Shown piece by piece: positions 23,088 through 33,549 of a stretch of DNA of 64,000 nucleotides (position 1 is its first letter; every line of letters begins with the position of its first letter). Origin of the DNA: Chryseosolibacter sp964493505 (GTDB taxonomy: Bacteria > Bacteroidota > Bacteroidia > Cytophagales > Cyclobacteriaceae). Where the stretch lies: positions 394,398 through 458,397 of the forward strand of contig CAZBNP010000002.1 in assembly GCA_964493505.1 (NCBI GenBank), read 5' to 3'. Under the pieces are notes generated by a model. That model had not been told where the DNA came from. It saw only the letters and a list, made by a program, of their open reading frames with translations, and searched no databases. A program made the position numbers and the translations under genes.

Positions 23088-23241
23088 TTTGCGTGTTTGG
23101 TTTCCTTCAAAAATACCGTTATACCTACGGAGATAGCAACCATTTCACGCAGCACGGGGAACATTTTGCGTTGAAAGTCATTCGCTACAACCTGATCAAT
23201 CCGCAGCCTGTGTTATCAGGCCACGGATTATCAGACCGAAC

Positions 23242-24135
23242 TTATTTTTCGAACAGATATTTTGTCAGTATCTCTTTTCCTTGCCTGATAGCGTCCCTTC
23301 CGGTCGACTCGATCCCGTACCATCCCCGATAGCCAGCTTCTCTGGCCAGGCGGATCATTTTTGCGCTTAACTCCTCCGTTGGCTGGTTGCGATACGACAT
23401 CCCTTTGGCGTAGGGAAGCGTACTGAGAAGGTATTGGTAGTTATCAAATTCCGGTGACGGTTCTCTCCAATCGGGGTATGTACCAAAATAGAGGTTATCG
23501 ACTTCCTTCATCAGCGCAACCATCCATTCAGGGTCATTGGAAAGTCCCCCGTGATTTTCAATGACCACGGATATCTTCGCTGGCACAGCGTATTCGAGCA
23601 GCATATTGTAAGATTCAGCAGCCCATTTCAGCGATTCCTCCTTACTCACCTTCTGGGCCACCTCCGAGCCGCGGCAATTGGTGCGTATCGCATGGCATCC
23701 CAGGTATTGCGCGGCATCTATCCATTTGCGGTGATTAATATCAAATTGCCTTCTTCCTTCCTTCGTATGCATACATCCGTCGCCTTCTGAATCCACCATG
23801 ATCAACACGTTGGTAACACCGTGATCAGCCGCATTCCTGTTGAGCGTGTTCAGATATTGCTCCGTTGTCACTTCCATAAGTGTATTTACGTATTCGATAC
23901 CGCTGATTCCGAAATCCTCCTTCGCGACTCTGGCGAACTCACTTGTTTTCCATTTGCCCGCGCGGACCTCCGATACCAGCGCCCACTGTGCGAGGGAGAT
24001 ATCATCCTTGATCATACGCGGCGGCGCTATTGGCAGTTTTTCGGCGGCTTTGGCTTTCATCGTCAAAGGCGCAACAAGTCCGGTAGCGCTTAGTGCTGCT
24101 GTTTTTCCAAGGAAACTTCTTCGGTTCAACTTCAT
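23242..24135 (-). CDS. Exported sugar phosphate isomerase/epimerase-like TIM-barrel protein
   Basis: A 297-residue protein with a twin-arginine type signal (NRRSFLGKTAALSATGL, residues 4-20) and an AP-endonuclease-2/xylose-isomerase-like TIM barrel. Likely metal ligands are in VVIENHGG, GTYPDWREP and YGIESTGRD near the C-terminus. This family acts on keto or uronic sugars. Export with the neighbouring Gfo/Idh protein (37-nt gap) suggests periplasmic sugar conversion. The substrate is not predictable from sequence. Confidence 0.82.
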   Translation of the reverse strand: MKLNRRSFLGKTAALSATGLVAPLTMKAKAAEKLPIAPPRMIKDDISLAQWALVSEVRAGKWKTSEFARVAKEDFGISGIEYVNTLMEVTTEQYLNTLNRNAADHGVTNVLIMVDSEGDGCMHTKEGRRQFDINHRKWIDAAQYLGCHAIRTNCRGSEVAQKVSKEESLKWAAESYNMLLEYAVPAKISVVIENHGGLSNDPEWMVALMKEVDNLYFGTYPDWREPSPEFDNYQYLLSTLPYAKGMSYRNQPTEELSAKMIRLAREAGYRGWYGIESTGRDAIRQGKEILTKYLFEK

Positions 24136-24172
24136 GGTTTTTATATTAGTCTATAGTTTAATACTCCCTTTG

Positions 24173-25687
24173 TTACAATTCCCATCCCTTGCGGTATTCC
24201 CTTCTAAGGAACTTGTTCGCTTCGGGCACGTTGGTGATCTCCATCTTTTCAGCGTCATAGATCACCTTCTTGCGCGCGCGCAGCGCGATGGCGCCGAGGT
24301 TGATGGTCTCGGAAACAGGACCAGCCAGCAGGAAACTTCCCGGCGATTGTTTCTTGTCGCGAAATGCGTCGATCCAGACATCGTCGTTGCGCGGGTCCTG
24401 TTCTTTCGGCAACGTTTTTCCCGCCATATAGCTCTTCATCCGACTCTCGGGTAACAGAACGGGGTCCTCGTTGCGGAAGCCGCCCAGTATCTTACCCTTG
24501 TCGCCAACAAACAACATCCCCTCGGTCGGCATGTCTTTGCCGTCGATCTCGAGTTCTTCGGGTGTCGGAGGCTTCATCCCGCCGTCGTACCAGAAGAGGT
24601 CGAACGCCGGCAGCGTTTCCTGTTTGGGAAACTTGAAGCGAACGATGCACGAGTAAGGAAATGCAACGTCATTCACCACCTCGCGACTCACGCCATCCAC
24701 AACGGTACGCGTAGTTGTACCGTAGGCTTCTGCACTGATCGGAGGCGTCTTTACTCCGAGGGTAAGAAACATCGGCCACAGGCTGTAGTGCCCCATATCC
24801 GCAATACTTCCACCGCCGAAATCATACCATCCGCGGAACGTGCAATGTGTGTAGTGGGGGTGATAGGGTCTGTCGGGTACCGGACCAAGCCAGAGATCCC
24901 AGTTGAACCCGCTCGGGACCGGAGGGGTTTCCTTCGGCAAACTCGTCCATTGTGGCCAGACCGGACGAAATGACCAGTTGTGTATTTCTTTCAATGTGCC
25001 AATCGCGCCCTCGGCAATCCACTTCCTGACGATGTCGTTGCCGGGGCGACGGCTCCAGGCGAGCAGGTGTGTGCTGACACCGGTTGTGCGCGCTGTGTCA
25101 ATGGTCAGCCTGCTTTCATAAATGCGGTTGGCAATTGGTTTATGAATCACTACGTGCTTGCCCTTCTTCATTCCCGCGATCGAGATCGCGGCGTGAAGAT
25201 GGTCGGGTGTCATGACCTTCAGCGCGTCAATGCCCTTCTCTTTCTCCAGCAGCTCGCGGTAATCTTCATAAGAAGGACACCCCTTGTACTTTCCGGAGTC
25301 TGTATTCTTGCCATAGTATTTTTCAACAACTTCCTGCCCGTAGTCGCGTCCTCCCGGAATACCGTTCAGGTTTTCGCCCCACGAGGGGTCGTCAAGCAGA
25401 TCGCGTATACTATTGCGAATACCGTATGGCGACCAATCAATATAGTTTGTACTCGCTTTGTTCGGATCACATACAGCGACAATCTGTATCTTTGGATTCC
25501 GGAGGAGCGGGATCATCTCGCGAATACCCTGTGTTCCACATCCAATATACCCAATAGTCAGTTTGTCACTGGGTGCCACAAAATCCTTCCCACCCAGTAC
25601 GTGGCGCGGAACAACTGTAAATCCCAATGACGCGACCGCGGCAGAACTTACAAATCTTCTTCTGGAAATTTTCTTGTCAGCCATCAT
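24173..25687 (-). CDS. Exported Gfo/Idh/MocA family oxidoreductase
   Basis: A 504-residue NAD(P)-dependent dehydrogenase of the glucose-fructose oxidoreductase family. An N-terminal twin-arginine signal (SRRRFVSSAAVASLGF) is followed by VVPRHVLGG and the Rossmann motif GYIGCGTQG near residue 50, the KGKHVVIHKPIA segment (usual EKP replaced by HKP) near 175, and the C-terminal beta-sheet domain. The enzyme resembles the exported Bacteroidota types that oxidise or epimerise sugars. It shares the PRHVLGG-x-x-FVAPSDK segment with the paralogue at 61726-63021. Start is at 25687 or 25684, two ATGs in a row. Confidence 0.85.
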   Translation of the reverse strand: MMADKKISRRRFVSSAAVASLGFTVVPRHVLGGKDFVAPSDKLTIGYIGCGTQGIREMIPLLRNPKIQIVAVCDPNKASTNYIDWSPYGIRNSIRDLLDDPSWGENLNGIPGGRDYGQEVVEKYYGKNTDSGKYKGCPSYEDYRELLEKEKGIDALKVMTPDHLHAAISIAGMKKGKHVVIHKPIANRIYESRLTIDTARTTGVSTHLLAWSRRPGNDIVRKWIAEGAIGTLKEIHNWSFRPVWPQWTSLPKETPPVPSGFNWDLWLGPVPDRPYHPHYTHCTFRGWYDFGGGSIADMGHYSLWPMFLTLGVKTPPISAEAYGTTTRTVVDGVSREVVNDVAFPYSCIVRFKFPKQETLPAFDLFWYDGGMKPPTPEELEIDGKDMPTEGMLFVGDKGKILGGFRNEDPVLLPESRMKSYMAGKTLPKEQDPRNDDVWIDAFRDKKQSPGSFLLAGPVSETINLGAIALRARKKVIYDAEKMEITNVPEANKFLRREYRKGWEL

Positions 25688-25927
25688 AGGTATCAGCTGG
25701 TTTAATTAGTTACTCGTCTCAAGTCTGCGGAAGGTAAGGGGTTCTGGGTTTTCCTACAAGGATTTTATCGATAGATGGAGTTGCATCTGCCATTAAGAGC
25801 GGCGCACGGGTGTGAATAGTGGCTGCATTGAGGCGGCCGGAAAACTTTCAGGAAAACCTTTGGACGAATTCTTGGGAGTTCGCCGGGTGCTTTCCATCTT
25901 TATTCACGCTTTATAACGCTGCCTTAT

Positions 25928-27007
25928 ATGCGAAGACCCTCTCGCCAAGGCCTGTTACGATATTGTCAAATCCTGACAGGCCTCCCTATTTCTCCGGAAA
26001 GAATTTTCCGGACCTTACACCGGAAGAGTCGCACTCTCTGTGAGCGTTCCAATTGTGCGCGGTTCCGTACACCGCATCGGGATTTGCAATACGTACTGGT
26101 ATTCGCATTCCCGGTGCTGGTGCTAACCTGTTTCGATAAAACGCCGGAACTCAGCGCTCAATCCTGGAAAGACCTTCCCGCCTCCCGCCTCGAACTGGCA
26201 CGAAACAGAAAGCCTGCACCCGCCGCAGATATCTCCAACCTGGAAGCGCACCCCGACTCGGTCCTGAGTTTCCTGGCACCGTTCGCCAGCGACTCAAATA
26301 CCTTCGTCAGGATCAAAGCCTGCGAGATGATTCACCTGTACGCGCAAGGTTACGGAGGCGCAGACGTCAGGAAAAAGAGCGTCGAACTACTGACCCTGGC
26401 GGCTGCGGAGAATTGCGGCGCAGCACTGGATTTCCTCAAAGGATACAGTTCCGCCGACTTTGACCTTTCTTCAAAGAAACGGCTGGTCTCTCTTCTCAAC
26501 GCTAGCTATCCCTACCTGAACGAGGTGATCAGAATTTGTGCAGTCCTCAGACTACCGGATATCATTCCCCGACTCAAAGCTTTTTCCGTCACCGGCTATC
26601 CTCCGGCGACGCGGTGGGCAGCCCTGGTGAGTATGGCGCGAACAGGCGATGCCGATGCGGCGACGGAAATGCTGAGCCGTGTCAAGCGACTGGCTGTCGA
26701 CGATAACCTGGTCTATCATGTATTCCCCGACCTGGTCTTCTCACGCAACCGCGATGCCATACAGTACCTTGTAACGACTCTCTACAGCGAAGATAAGAAC
26801 TGCCTCTCAGCCGACGTCGAGCGAGAGACTGCAATTCCCTGCGGTTATCGCGTGATGGAATTACTCGCCCCCGTCGTCAGGAACTTCCCCTTCAAGATCG
26901 ACAAGAGCGGCGACCTGATCGCCGGCGACTACAAGCACACACTTGCCGCCGTGCGACAGTGGTTTCTCGAGAACGAAAATTTTGAAATCGAAAGCGAATC
27001 GTATTAA
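25928..27007 (+). CDS. Unknown HEAT-like exported or anchored protein (first gene of a four-gene operon)
   Basis: I do not recognise a family. The frame from ATG 25928 gives 359 residues, but a hydrophobic segment (YVLVFAFPVLVLTCF) lies at about residues 55-69. The true start may therefore be later, for example the TTG at 26084, making it an N-terminal signal that ends near C70, a possible lipoprotein cysteine. The rest is helical with repeats resembling HEAT/ARM solenoids (for example ALVSMARTGDADAATEML). It precedes the 1473-residue protein by 11 nt, so the two should be co-transcribed. A scaffold role in the putative surface complex is inference only. Confidence 0.6.
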   Translation: MRRPSRQGLLRYCQILTGLPISPERIFRTLHRKSRTLCERSNCARFRTPHRDLQYVLVFAFPVLVLTCFDKTPELSAQSWKDLPASRLELARNRKPAPAADISNLEAHPDSVLSFLAPFASDSNTFVRIKACEMIHLYAQGYGGADVRKKSVELLTLAAAENCGAALDFLKGYSSADFDLSSKKRLVSLLNASYPYLNEVIRICAVLRLPDIIPRLKAFSVTGYPPATRWAALVSMARTGDADAATEMLSRVKRLAVDDNLVYHVFPDLVFSRNRDAIQYLVTTLYSEDKNCLSADVERETAIPCGYRVMELLAPVVRNFPFKIDKSGDLIAGDYKHTLAAVRQWFLENENFEIESESY

Positions 27008-27018
27008 AGACGCTGACC

Positions 27019-30000
27019 ATGATCCGGACCCTGTTTCGCATTGGCATAGTCATACTGGTAACGACCTTTACGCTTCGGGAAATGTCTGCGGCGCACAACG
27101 TGAACGCGCAGGATTCCATATCCGAAAAAAGGGCGCACGCTCATGCCTTGCTGCAGAAGGTACTGATGGGTCAGCGGTTCCTGGAATCGCTTGACGCTCT
27201 TGCCGAAATCGACCTCCCGATCGGGGTTGTCCAGGCCGGCGGTGCGTTCGATTACACCATTCTCATCGATCGCATGGAGTTCACCCGGGAAGGAGCAATC
27301 ATGGATGTCTACGTTTCACTGGCACTTCCACAGACCGGAGCGCGACTGGCCTTCCACGGCAAGGTACCGCTATCGGCCGAGGGGGGTGTCGGTGGTAACG
27401 CACGGGTTTTCCTGCTGGGTGATCACACGACCCGGTTCGGGCCGGAAGCTGTGCTGACAGTAAAGGGAAAAGATCGATCCTACGTGGAATTCGACTGTAA
27501 CGGTTTCCTCGGTGTCAATCTGGAGGCTGAACTCCGGTTCTCCACCGAGCGGCTCCGGCCGGAAGATGAAGAGGGAAACATCCTGGAAAATCCCCTGACC
27601 ATCGGGCTGACCACTTATACGCAATCACTCAATGATATTCTCGTAGGTGTCACGATCCCACCCTTTCAGGTCAGCGGACTCAGGGGCTTCGGATTCCGTG
27701 CAACCGAAGCGTACCTCGACTGGAGTGATCTCTCCAATCCCGACGGACTGACCTTTCCGCCAAACTACACATCACCGTTTCTGGAGGCCGGTTTGGATAA
27801 TCTATGGCACGGCATCTACATCAAAGACCTGCAGGTCAGGTTCCCACCTGCATTTGCGCGGCAGCATGAGTCGGGCCGCATCACCATCGGAGCACGGCAG
27901 ATGATCATCGATGACGCGGGTCTTACGGGGACGCTGTACGCCGAACGGATTTTTCAGGACGGCAACATGAATGGCTGGGCTTACAGCCTGGAGCGCGCTG
28001 CACTTCACGTAACCGGAAACCGCATAACCGGATGTTCTTTCGAGGGCGAGCTTGCTGTTCCGGTAATCCGACATGCCGACGGAAAGAGTACCCGCTTTCG
28101 GTACACGGCGGAAAGAAGTCCCGATGAGGAATATATCTTCTCCGTCGCCGTGACGGAAGATGAATTGAAACTCGAACTATGGATGGCCGACCTCAAACTG
28201 ACGAACGGTTCACGAGTGATTGTCAGCGAAAGAGACAACCGGTTTTACCCGTCGGCACACCTGAACGGCGAACTCACCATTAACACTGGAACCAAAGGTC
28301 TAAAGGCTAGTTTCAACAGCATACGGTTCGAAAATATGGTCATCGCCAGCGAACCGCCATACTTTCGTCCGGGGACCTTCGGATTCGGGCGCGAAGGACA
28401 CCACTCTTCGCTATCCCGGTATCCGGTAGTATTTGACAACATCGGTTTCAAGAGCGAAGACAACCGGGTGGGTATTGCGTTCGATCTGCTGATCAACCTG
28501 GGGGGCGGGCCTGAGGAAGGAAGTTTCGCGGGAAAGGGAGCGTTGGTGGTGTGGGGTATCCAGGAGGCCGAGGCGCAGCATAATAGTGATGACGCATTGG
28601 TTGGACCCGACCGCAATACCTGGAAGTTTGACAAAGTCGAACTCAGCCGTCTGAGACTAAACATCAGAAAACCCGGGGTAATCGAACTCGCCGGAGACGT
28701 GCGGTTTTTTGATGGAGACCCTGTCTACGGCGAAGGTTTTAAAGGCCGGTTGTCCGGCAGGATACAGACCATCACGGTAGAAGCGGAAGCTCTGTTTGGG
28801 AGAACGGAGGCATTTCGCTATTGGTATGCCGACGCGCTGGTGGAACTGAAGACCGGTGTTCCCATTGTACCGGGTGTGCTTTCGGCGTTCGGGTTCGGCG
28901 GGGGCTATTACTCCAGGATGAAGCAGTCGGACAAAGTGATAGACGGGACGCTTGGTCGCGCGCCATCGGGACTGACCTATGTTCCCGATGAGAATACGGT
29001 AGGCATCCGCGCCATCGTATTGATCGGCACGGCACGGCCGGAGGCAATGCGGGGAGACGTCGCGCTGGAAGTCAGTCTCAACCGGCACGGCGGTATCAAC
29101 TCAACCACTTTCACCGGCAATGCGAAGTTCATGAGCGCTGAATCGCTGCGCGCGGCGCAGATCAAAGAGCTTGCGTCTGCGGCCGTCGCGGGCAGGCTGA
29201 CGGAAGAACTCAGCGCTTTGACACAAGGTCAGGTGTCCGGAAGTCTCAGGCTACACTTCGACAATATCAACGATGTCTTTCACGGCAACATGGAAATCTA
29301 TGTCAACGTCGCGGGCGGCCTCGTTCGCGGCATCAGCGCGAACAATAAAGCCGGATGGGCTGTCCTGCACTTCGAGAAACACAATTGGTATATCCACATC
29401 GGCACGCCTGACCAGCCTCTGGGTCTCGAAGTAGCACGCGTATTCAAGTCTGCCAGCTACTTCATGCTCGGACGCAACCTTCCGGGTAGTCCACCACCGC
29501 CTCAACAGGTATCGGAAATCCTCGGCGACATCAACCTGGATTACATGCGCGACATCAACGCTCTGGAATCCGGAACGGGCATCGCCTTCGGCCTCCATTT
29601 TACAGTCGACACCGGCGATCTCCGGTTTCTTATGTTCTACGGGCGGTTCAGCGCTGGCACGGGGCTGGACTTCATGCTGAAAAACTATGGAGAGCGGTAC
29701 CAGTGCGCGGAAAGAACGGGGCCTATCGGAATTGATGGCTGGTATGCCAATGGCCAGGCCTATGCCTTTGTAACCGGGAAGATTGGCATTCGGGTAAACC
29801 TCCGCTTTTACAAGGGCAAGTACGAAATACTGAATATCGGCGCCGCGGCGATACTTCAGGCAAAGGGCCCTAATCCATTCTGGATGAAGGGCCACGTTGG
29901 CGGCCGATACCGGATTCTCGGCGGACTCATCAAAGGGAGATGCAATTTTGAAATAACGGTAGGCAAGGAGTGTGTGCCGGTTGCCGAAGAAAATCTCCTC

Positions 30001-31440
30001 GAAGAGATCAACATGATTGCCGGGATCACCCCCGCGGGTGGATCAAAGGATGTCAGTGTCTTCAATACGCCGCAAGTCATCTTCAACGGGCCGGTCGGCG
30101 AAGCCTTTGTCATCTCCGACATGGAAAACAACACCCACTATTTCAGAGCGGTGCTGAACGATTTCACCGTTACGGATGGAGCGCGTCCATTGGACGGAAA
30201 GCTGATATGGAATGAAGAACGTGACGTAGTCGTCTTTGATGCAACAGATGTGCTGCCGGGCAACCGGTCGCTGAAAGCCGCCGCGCGCCTGTCGTTTGAA
30301 GAGAGGATAGATGGCGTATGGATTCCCGTGTACCTCGACCACCAGGTGGTCTTCGAAAGCGTGGAAGCGGTGTTTGAAACCGGTGACGCTCCGGATTTCA
30401 TCCCGGCAGAGAATGTTGCGTACGCCTATCCCGCGCGAAATCATCTGAACTTCTATCCGACTGAATATCCACACGGCTTTATCCAGCTGCAGAGCGGACA
30501 GCCCTACCTGTTTGATCCGAAAAGCGAATGGACACAACGGGTGAGAATCACCGACATCCCTACCGGCGTTTTTTTTGAGACAGCTCCTTCCTACGATCCT
30601 GCAACGCGACGAATATCGTTTACCCTCCCGCAAAAACCGGACAACAACCGCGCATACCGGCTTGAGATAATCGACCTGCCGAACGTGATCACTCAGATTG
30701 ATGCGAACGTGAAGAAGGTAGACCGCGCACTTGATGGAGAAACTGCTTCAGTGGTACTAACCACCCAAGCCGCGGACGGAAACCTAGACCTGCTGGAAAA
30801 CAAGACGATCTACACCGCGCTATTCAGGACGAGCCGGTACGATACCTTCGTGGAAAAAATGAAGCGTTTACAGTTGTCTTCCGCGCTACGACTCAGCACA
30901 GGTGTCAATATATTCCAACTCATCTCCTATATCAGCGGAGATGAAGTGATGGACGAAACGGAGGCAGGCCAGCCCGGCGACGAAAGCTTCATCAGGATGG
31001 AGGCCATTCTCGACGGAAACACGTGGTACCAACGTTACGTGTATCCCTTGCTGTACCAGGGCTATCCCCTTCTCGGCTGGATGACTGTCCGGCGAGATCC
31101 ACATCTGTTGGGTATTCCACCGGTACGGGATATTCATGTGGGGAATGTGAAACGGATCGCCGCCACGTCCTCCCGGCCGTTTACAGACGAGCACCTGGTC
31201 TACAACCTCGGCCAATCGGTGGCTTCGGATTTTTACGACCTGCAGCGGCACGCTGTCAATTATGTTGCCGACCACGGCCCGGATGTTCCTCCGCGCATCC
31301 GCGCGCTTGTCGTCGAACCCCTACCCTATGTTCGCTACGGCCAATACCGGATCAGGCTTAACTACGTAATCCCCGGCATTAACCAGAAAACCTCTGACTA
31401 TGAAATTGAAATTTTCAACCGGATCCCCGACAGTGATTGA
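27019..31440 (+). CDS. Very large unknown exported protein (1473 residues)
   Basis: An N-terminal signal peptide (IRTLFRIGIVILVTTFTL through AHNVNAQ) leads into about 1400 residues that look almost entirely beta-stranded. Amphipathic strands alternate with G/N/D turns, and segments such as VFDNIGFKSEDNRVGIAFDL and LSRLRLNIRKPGVIELAGDV recur in rhythm. Few cysteines are present, and the late ones (YQCAERTG, GRCNFEITVGKECVP) may form disulfides. A C-terminal ~250 residues with Ig-like strands follow. There is no T9SS sorting domain and no catalytic motif I can identify. It is the second gene of a tight operon with HEAT-like, Fn3 and SprB/T9SS partners, which suggests a surface or periplasmic structural complex (inference). 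Confidence 0.8.
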   Translation: MIRTLFRIGIVILVTTFTLREMSAAHNVNAQDSISEKRAHAHALLQKVLMGQRFLESLDALAEIDLPIGVVQAGGAFDYTILIDRMEFTREGAIMDVYVSLALPQTGARLAFHGKVPLSAEGGVGGNARVFLLGDHTTRFGPEAVLTVKGKDRSYVEFDCNGFLGVNLEAELRFSTERLRPEDEEGNILENPLTIGLTTYTQSLNDILVGVTIPPFQVSGLRGFGFRATEAYLDWSDLSNPDGLTFPPNYTSPFLEAGLDNLWHGIYIKDLQVRFPPAFARQHESGRITIGARQMIIDDAGLTGTLYAERIFQDGNMNGWAYSLERAALHVTGNRITGCSFEGELAVPVIRHADGKSTRFRYTAERSPDEEYIFSVAVTEDELKLELWMADLKLTNGSRVIVSERDNRFYPSAHLNGELTINTGTKGLKASFNSIRFENMVIASEPPYFRPGTFGFGREGHHSSLSRYPVVFDNIGFKSEDNRVGIAFDLLINLGGGPEEGSFAGKGALVVWGIQEAEAQHNSDDALVGPDRNTWKFDKVELSRLRLNIRKPGVIELAGDVRFFDGDPVYGEGFKGRLSGRIQTITVEAEALFGRTEAFRYWYADALVELKTGVPIVPGVLSAFGFGGGYYSRMKQSDKVIDGTLGRAPSGLTYVPDENTVGIRAIVLIGTARPEAMRGDVALEVSLNRHGGINSTTFTGNAKFMSAESLRAAQIKELASAAVAGRLTEELSALTQGQVSGSLRLHFDNINDVFHGNMEIYVNVAGGLVRGISANNKAGWAVLHFEKHNWYIHIGTPDQPLGLEVARVFKSASYFMLGRNLPGSPPPPQQVSEILGDINLDYMRDINALESGTGIAFGLHFTVDTGDLRFLMFYGRFSAGTGLDFMLKNYGERYQCAERTGPIGIDGWYANGQAYAFVTGKIGIRVNLRFYKGKYEILNIGAAAILQAKGPNPFWMKGHVGGRYRILGGLIKGRCNFEITVGKECVPVAEENLLEEINMIAGITPAGGSKDVSVFNTPQVIFNGPVGEAFVISDMENNTHYFRAVLNDFTVTDGARPLDGKLIWNEERDVVVFDATDVLPGNRSLKAAARLSFEERIDGVWIPVYLDHQVVFESVEAVFETGDAPDFIPAENVAYAYPARNHLNFYPTEYPHGFIQLQSGQPYLFDPKSEWTQRVRITDIPTGVFFETAPSYDPATRRISFTLPQKPDNNRAYRLEIIDLPNVITQIDANVKKVDRALDGETASVVLTTQAADGNLDLLENKTIYTALFRTSRYDTFVEKMKRLQLSSALRLSTGVNIFQLISYISGDEVMDETEAGQPGDESFIRMEAILDGNTWYQRYVYPLLYQGYPLLGWMTVRRDPHLLGIPPVRDIHVGNVKRIAATSSRPFTDEHLVYNLGQSVASDFYDLQRHAVNYVADHGPDVPPRIRALVVEPLPYVRYGQYRIRLNYVIPGINQKTSDYEIEIFNRIPDSD

Positions 31441-31453
31441 GGCGAGCGTTCAA

Positions 31454-33532
31454 ATGCGTGCCCTTGCGCGGTCCATCCTCATTGCAGTGAGTATACTCAC
31501 CGGACACGATACCCTGCACGGGCAGACGGATACCTCGCGGGAGGAAAGGATCGCGATCGTAGCGCGGTCGTCTGAAAATTCCGTTACACTGAGGTGGGCA
31601 CCCCTGACTTATGCAACCTGGCGCGAAGCGAATGAAAATGGATATCGAATCGAGCGCTATACCATCACAAGGGAAACGGAGCTCGTCGACGCTCTGGAGC
31701 ATACAATTGTCGCAGGCGCGATAAATCCCTGGCCGGAAAGCCGGTGGGAGGATCTCGTCACCGAAAATGAGTACGCCGCTGTTGCGGCTCAGGCGCTGTT
31801 TGGCGAACGCTTTGAGGTTGATATCGATGAGGGTAATCTGTTCACTGTCATCAACAAAGCGAAAGAGAATGAACAGCGATTCGCGTTTGCATTGTTCAGT
31901 GCAGACATGTCTCCCGAGGTGGCAAAAGCCAGCGGTCTGTGGTATTCGGATACAACGGTCCGGCAGGGTGAAAAATACCTGTACCGCGTGTACGTTAATG
32001 ACACACCTCACTACGGCAGCATATTTACCGGACCCGGCGATATCACTGACCTGCCTGTACCGCTGAACCTCCAGGGAGAGTTTTCGGAAACGAGGGTTGT
32101 ACTGAAATGGGAGCGACCGGTTGCCGCATGTTATACCGCGTATGTCGTAGAACGGGGACAGCAGGGAGCCGGTTTCCGGAAAATATCCAATGTTCCGGTT
32201 GCGACGCTCTCCCGCGACGATCGCAATGATTATCAACCCTACGAATATGCAGCGGATTCATTACCCGAACGTAATACAACGTATGCCTACCGCGTAAGAG
32301 GGATCACTCCATTCGGGGAAGTCGGTCCTCCGTCCGATGCCATATACGGACGCAGCACGTCCGCTATCACCGGTGTTCCGTATATCACATCGGCGCAAAG
32401 TGAAGACAATACATCAATATATCTTCAGTGGAATTTCCCCGAGCCGGACAACGATCTGATTAGTGGGTTCGGAATCGAGCGCTCGCTCACTGTCGAAGGA
32501 CCGTATATATCCCTGAACGATCATCATGCCGTTGGCCCTGCCGAAAGAACATACCTCGATACAACGGCCGGAGTCGTCAACTACTACCGCGTAAAAGCGC
32601 ACGGGCGGGACGGTTCATCGAAGATTTCACATGCATACTTTGCTCAACTGATTGACAGCATCCCGCCTGCCAGCCCGCGTGATCTTGCTGCGGTAATCAG
32701 CGACGACGGGATAGTAACCTTATCCTGGGCACCAAACACCGAAGCCGATATTCATGGATACCGAATATTCCGCTCGTGGTTTCGCCTTGAAGAATCCGCG
32801 CAGATCACGACCGGGCCGATTCACGAACACAGCTTCACCGATACCGTCGAATTAAATACGCTCAGCAAACACATTTACTATCGGGTTATGGCGGTAGACA
32901 CCAGGCAAAATCATTCAGCGCTTTCGGCGACACTGGAAGTGCGCTTACCCGACAAAGTTCCTCCACAGTCTCCTGTCATCATCGTCCTTCCCGGGGAAAC
33001 AGACCAAGCCCGGCTCTCATGGCTCCCAGGCGGTAGCGAGGACGTTGTGGCGTACAGGATTTACCGAAAGGATGCGTCGGGCGAGCAATGGGACTTCATC
33101 GCTCAGGTAGACGCAACGGCAGATTCTGTTTATTACTATGCAGACAACACGTGCGCCGCAGGCAGATACTTCTATTACACCGTGGTATCGGTTGATGATG
33201 CCGCGCTGGTATCGGAGCGATCCTCCCCTGTCGGCAGGACCTGTTCTCCGCGATCGCTGCCGCCGCCGGTCAGCTGGAGGAAGTACCGCATCACAACCGA
33301 CGAAAACCTTGTAACGCTGACATGGGAATACCAGTCGCCGGAACTGTATGCGTTTACGGTGTTCCGATCAGTGAACAACGGCGCGTTGACGCTTCACCGT
33401 ACGGTGGGGTCTGACGAAAGAATGCTCACGGATGCCATCGCACCGGAAAACATGTATGCGTACCGGATCATCGCCTGTTTCGTCAATGGTGGAAAATCGG
33501 CGATGAGCCGTGAGCTTACCTTCAGGTATTAG
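31454..33532 (+). CDS. Exported protein with about six fibronectin type III domains
   Basis: The start at 31454 gives a signal peptide MRALARSILIAVSIL ending before HGQTD and avoids overlap with the upstream gene; an ATG at 31400 in the same frame would overlap it by 41 nt. The 692-residue product has repeated Fn3-like units with W near the second strand and YRV near the F strand, for example TLRWAP, VLKWERP, YLQWNFPEP, TLSWAPNTEADIHGYRIFR, RLSWLPGG and TLTWEYQSP. No sorting domain is seen at the C-terminus. It is a likely binding or spacer protein of the same complex as its neighbours (14-nt gap upstream, 17 nt downstream). Confidence 0.85.
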   Translation: MRALARSILIAVSILTGHDTLHGQTDTSREERIAIVARSSENSVTLRWAPLTYATWREANENGYRIERYTITRETELVDALEHTIVAGAINPWPESRWEDLVTENEYAAVAAQALFGERFEVDIDEGNLFTVINKAKENEQRFAFALFSADMSPEVAKASGLWYSDTTVRQGEKYLYRVYVNDTPHYGSIFTGPGDITDLPVPLNLQGEFSETRVVLKWERPVAACYTAYVVERGQQGAGFRKISNVPVATLSRDDRNDYQPYEYAADSLPERNTTYAYRVRGITPFGEVGPPSDAIYGRSTSAITGVPYITSAQSEDNTSIYLQWNFPEPDNDLISGFGIERSLTVEGPYISLNDHHAVGPAERTYLDTTAGVVNYYRVKAHGRDGSSKISHAYFAQLIDSIPPASPRDLAAVISDDGIVTLSWAPNTEADIHGYRIFRSWFRLEESAQITTGPIHEHSFTDTVELNTLSKHIYYRVMAVDTRQNHSALSATLEVRLPDKVPPQSPVIIVLPGETDQARLSWLPGGSEDVVAYRIYRKDASGEQWDFIAQVDATADSVYYYADNTCAAGRYFYYTVVSVDDAALVSERSSPVGRTCSPRSLPPPVSWRKYRITTDENLVTLTWEYQSPELYAFTVFRSVNNGALTLHRTVGSDERMLTDAIAPENMYAYRIIACFVNGGKSAMSRELTFRY

Positions 33533-33549
33533 GCTGACAACCTGTAGAT

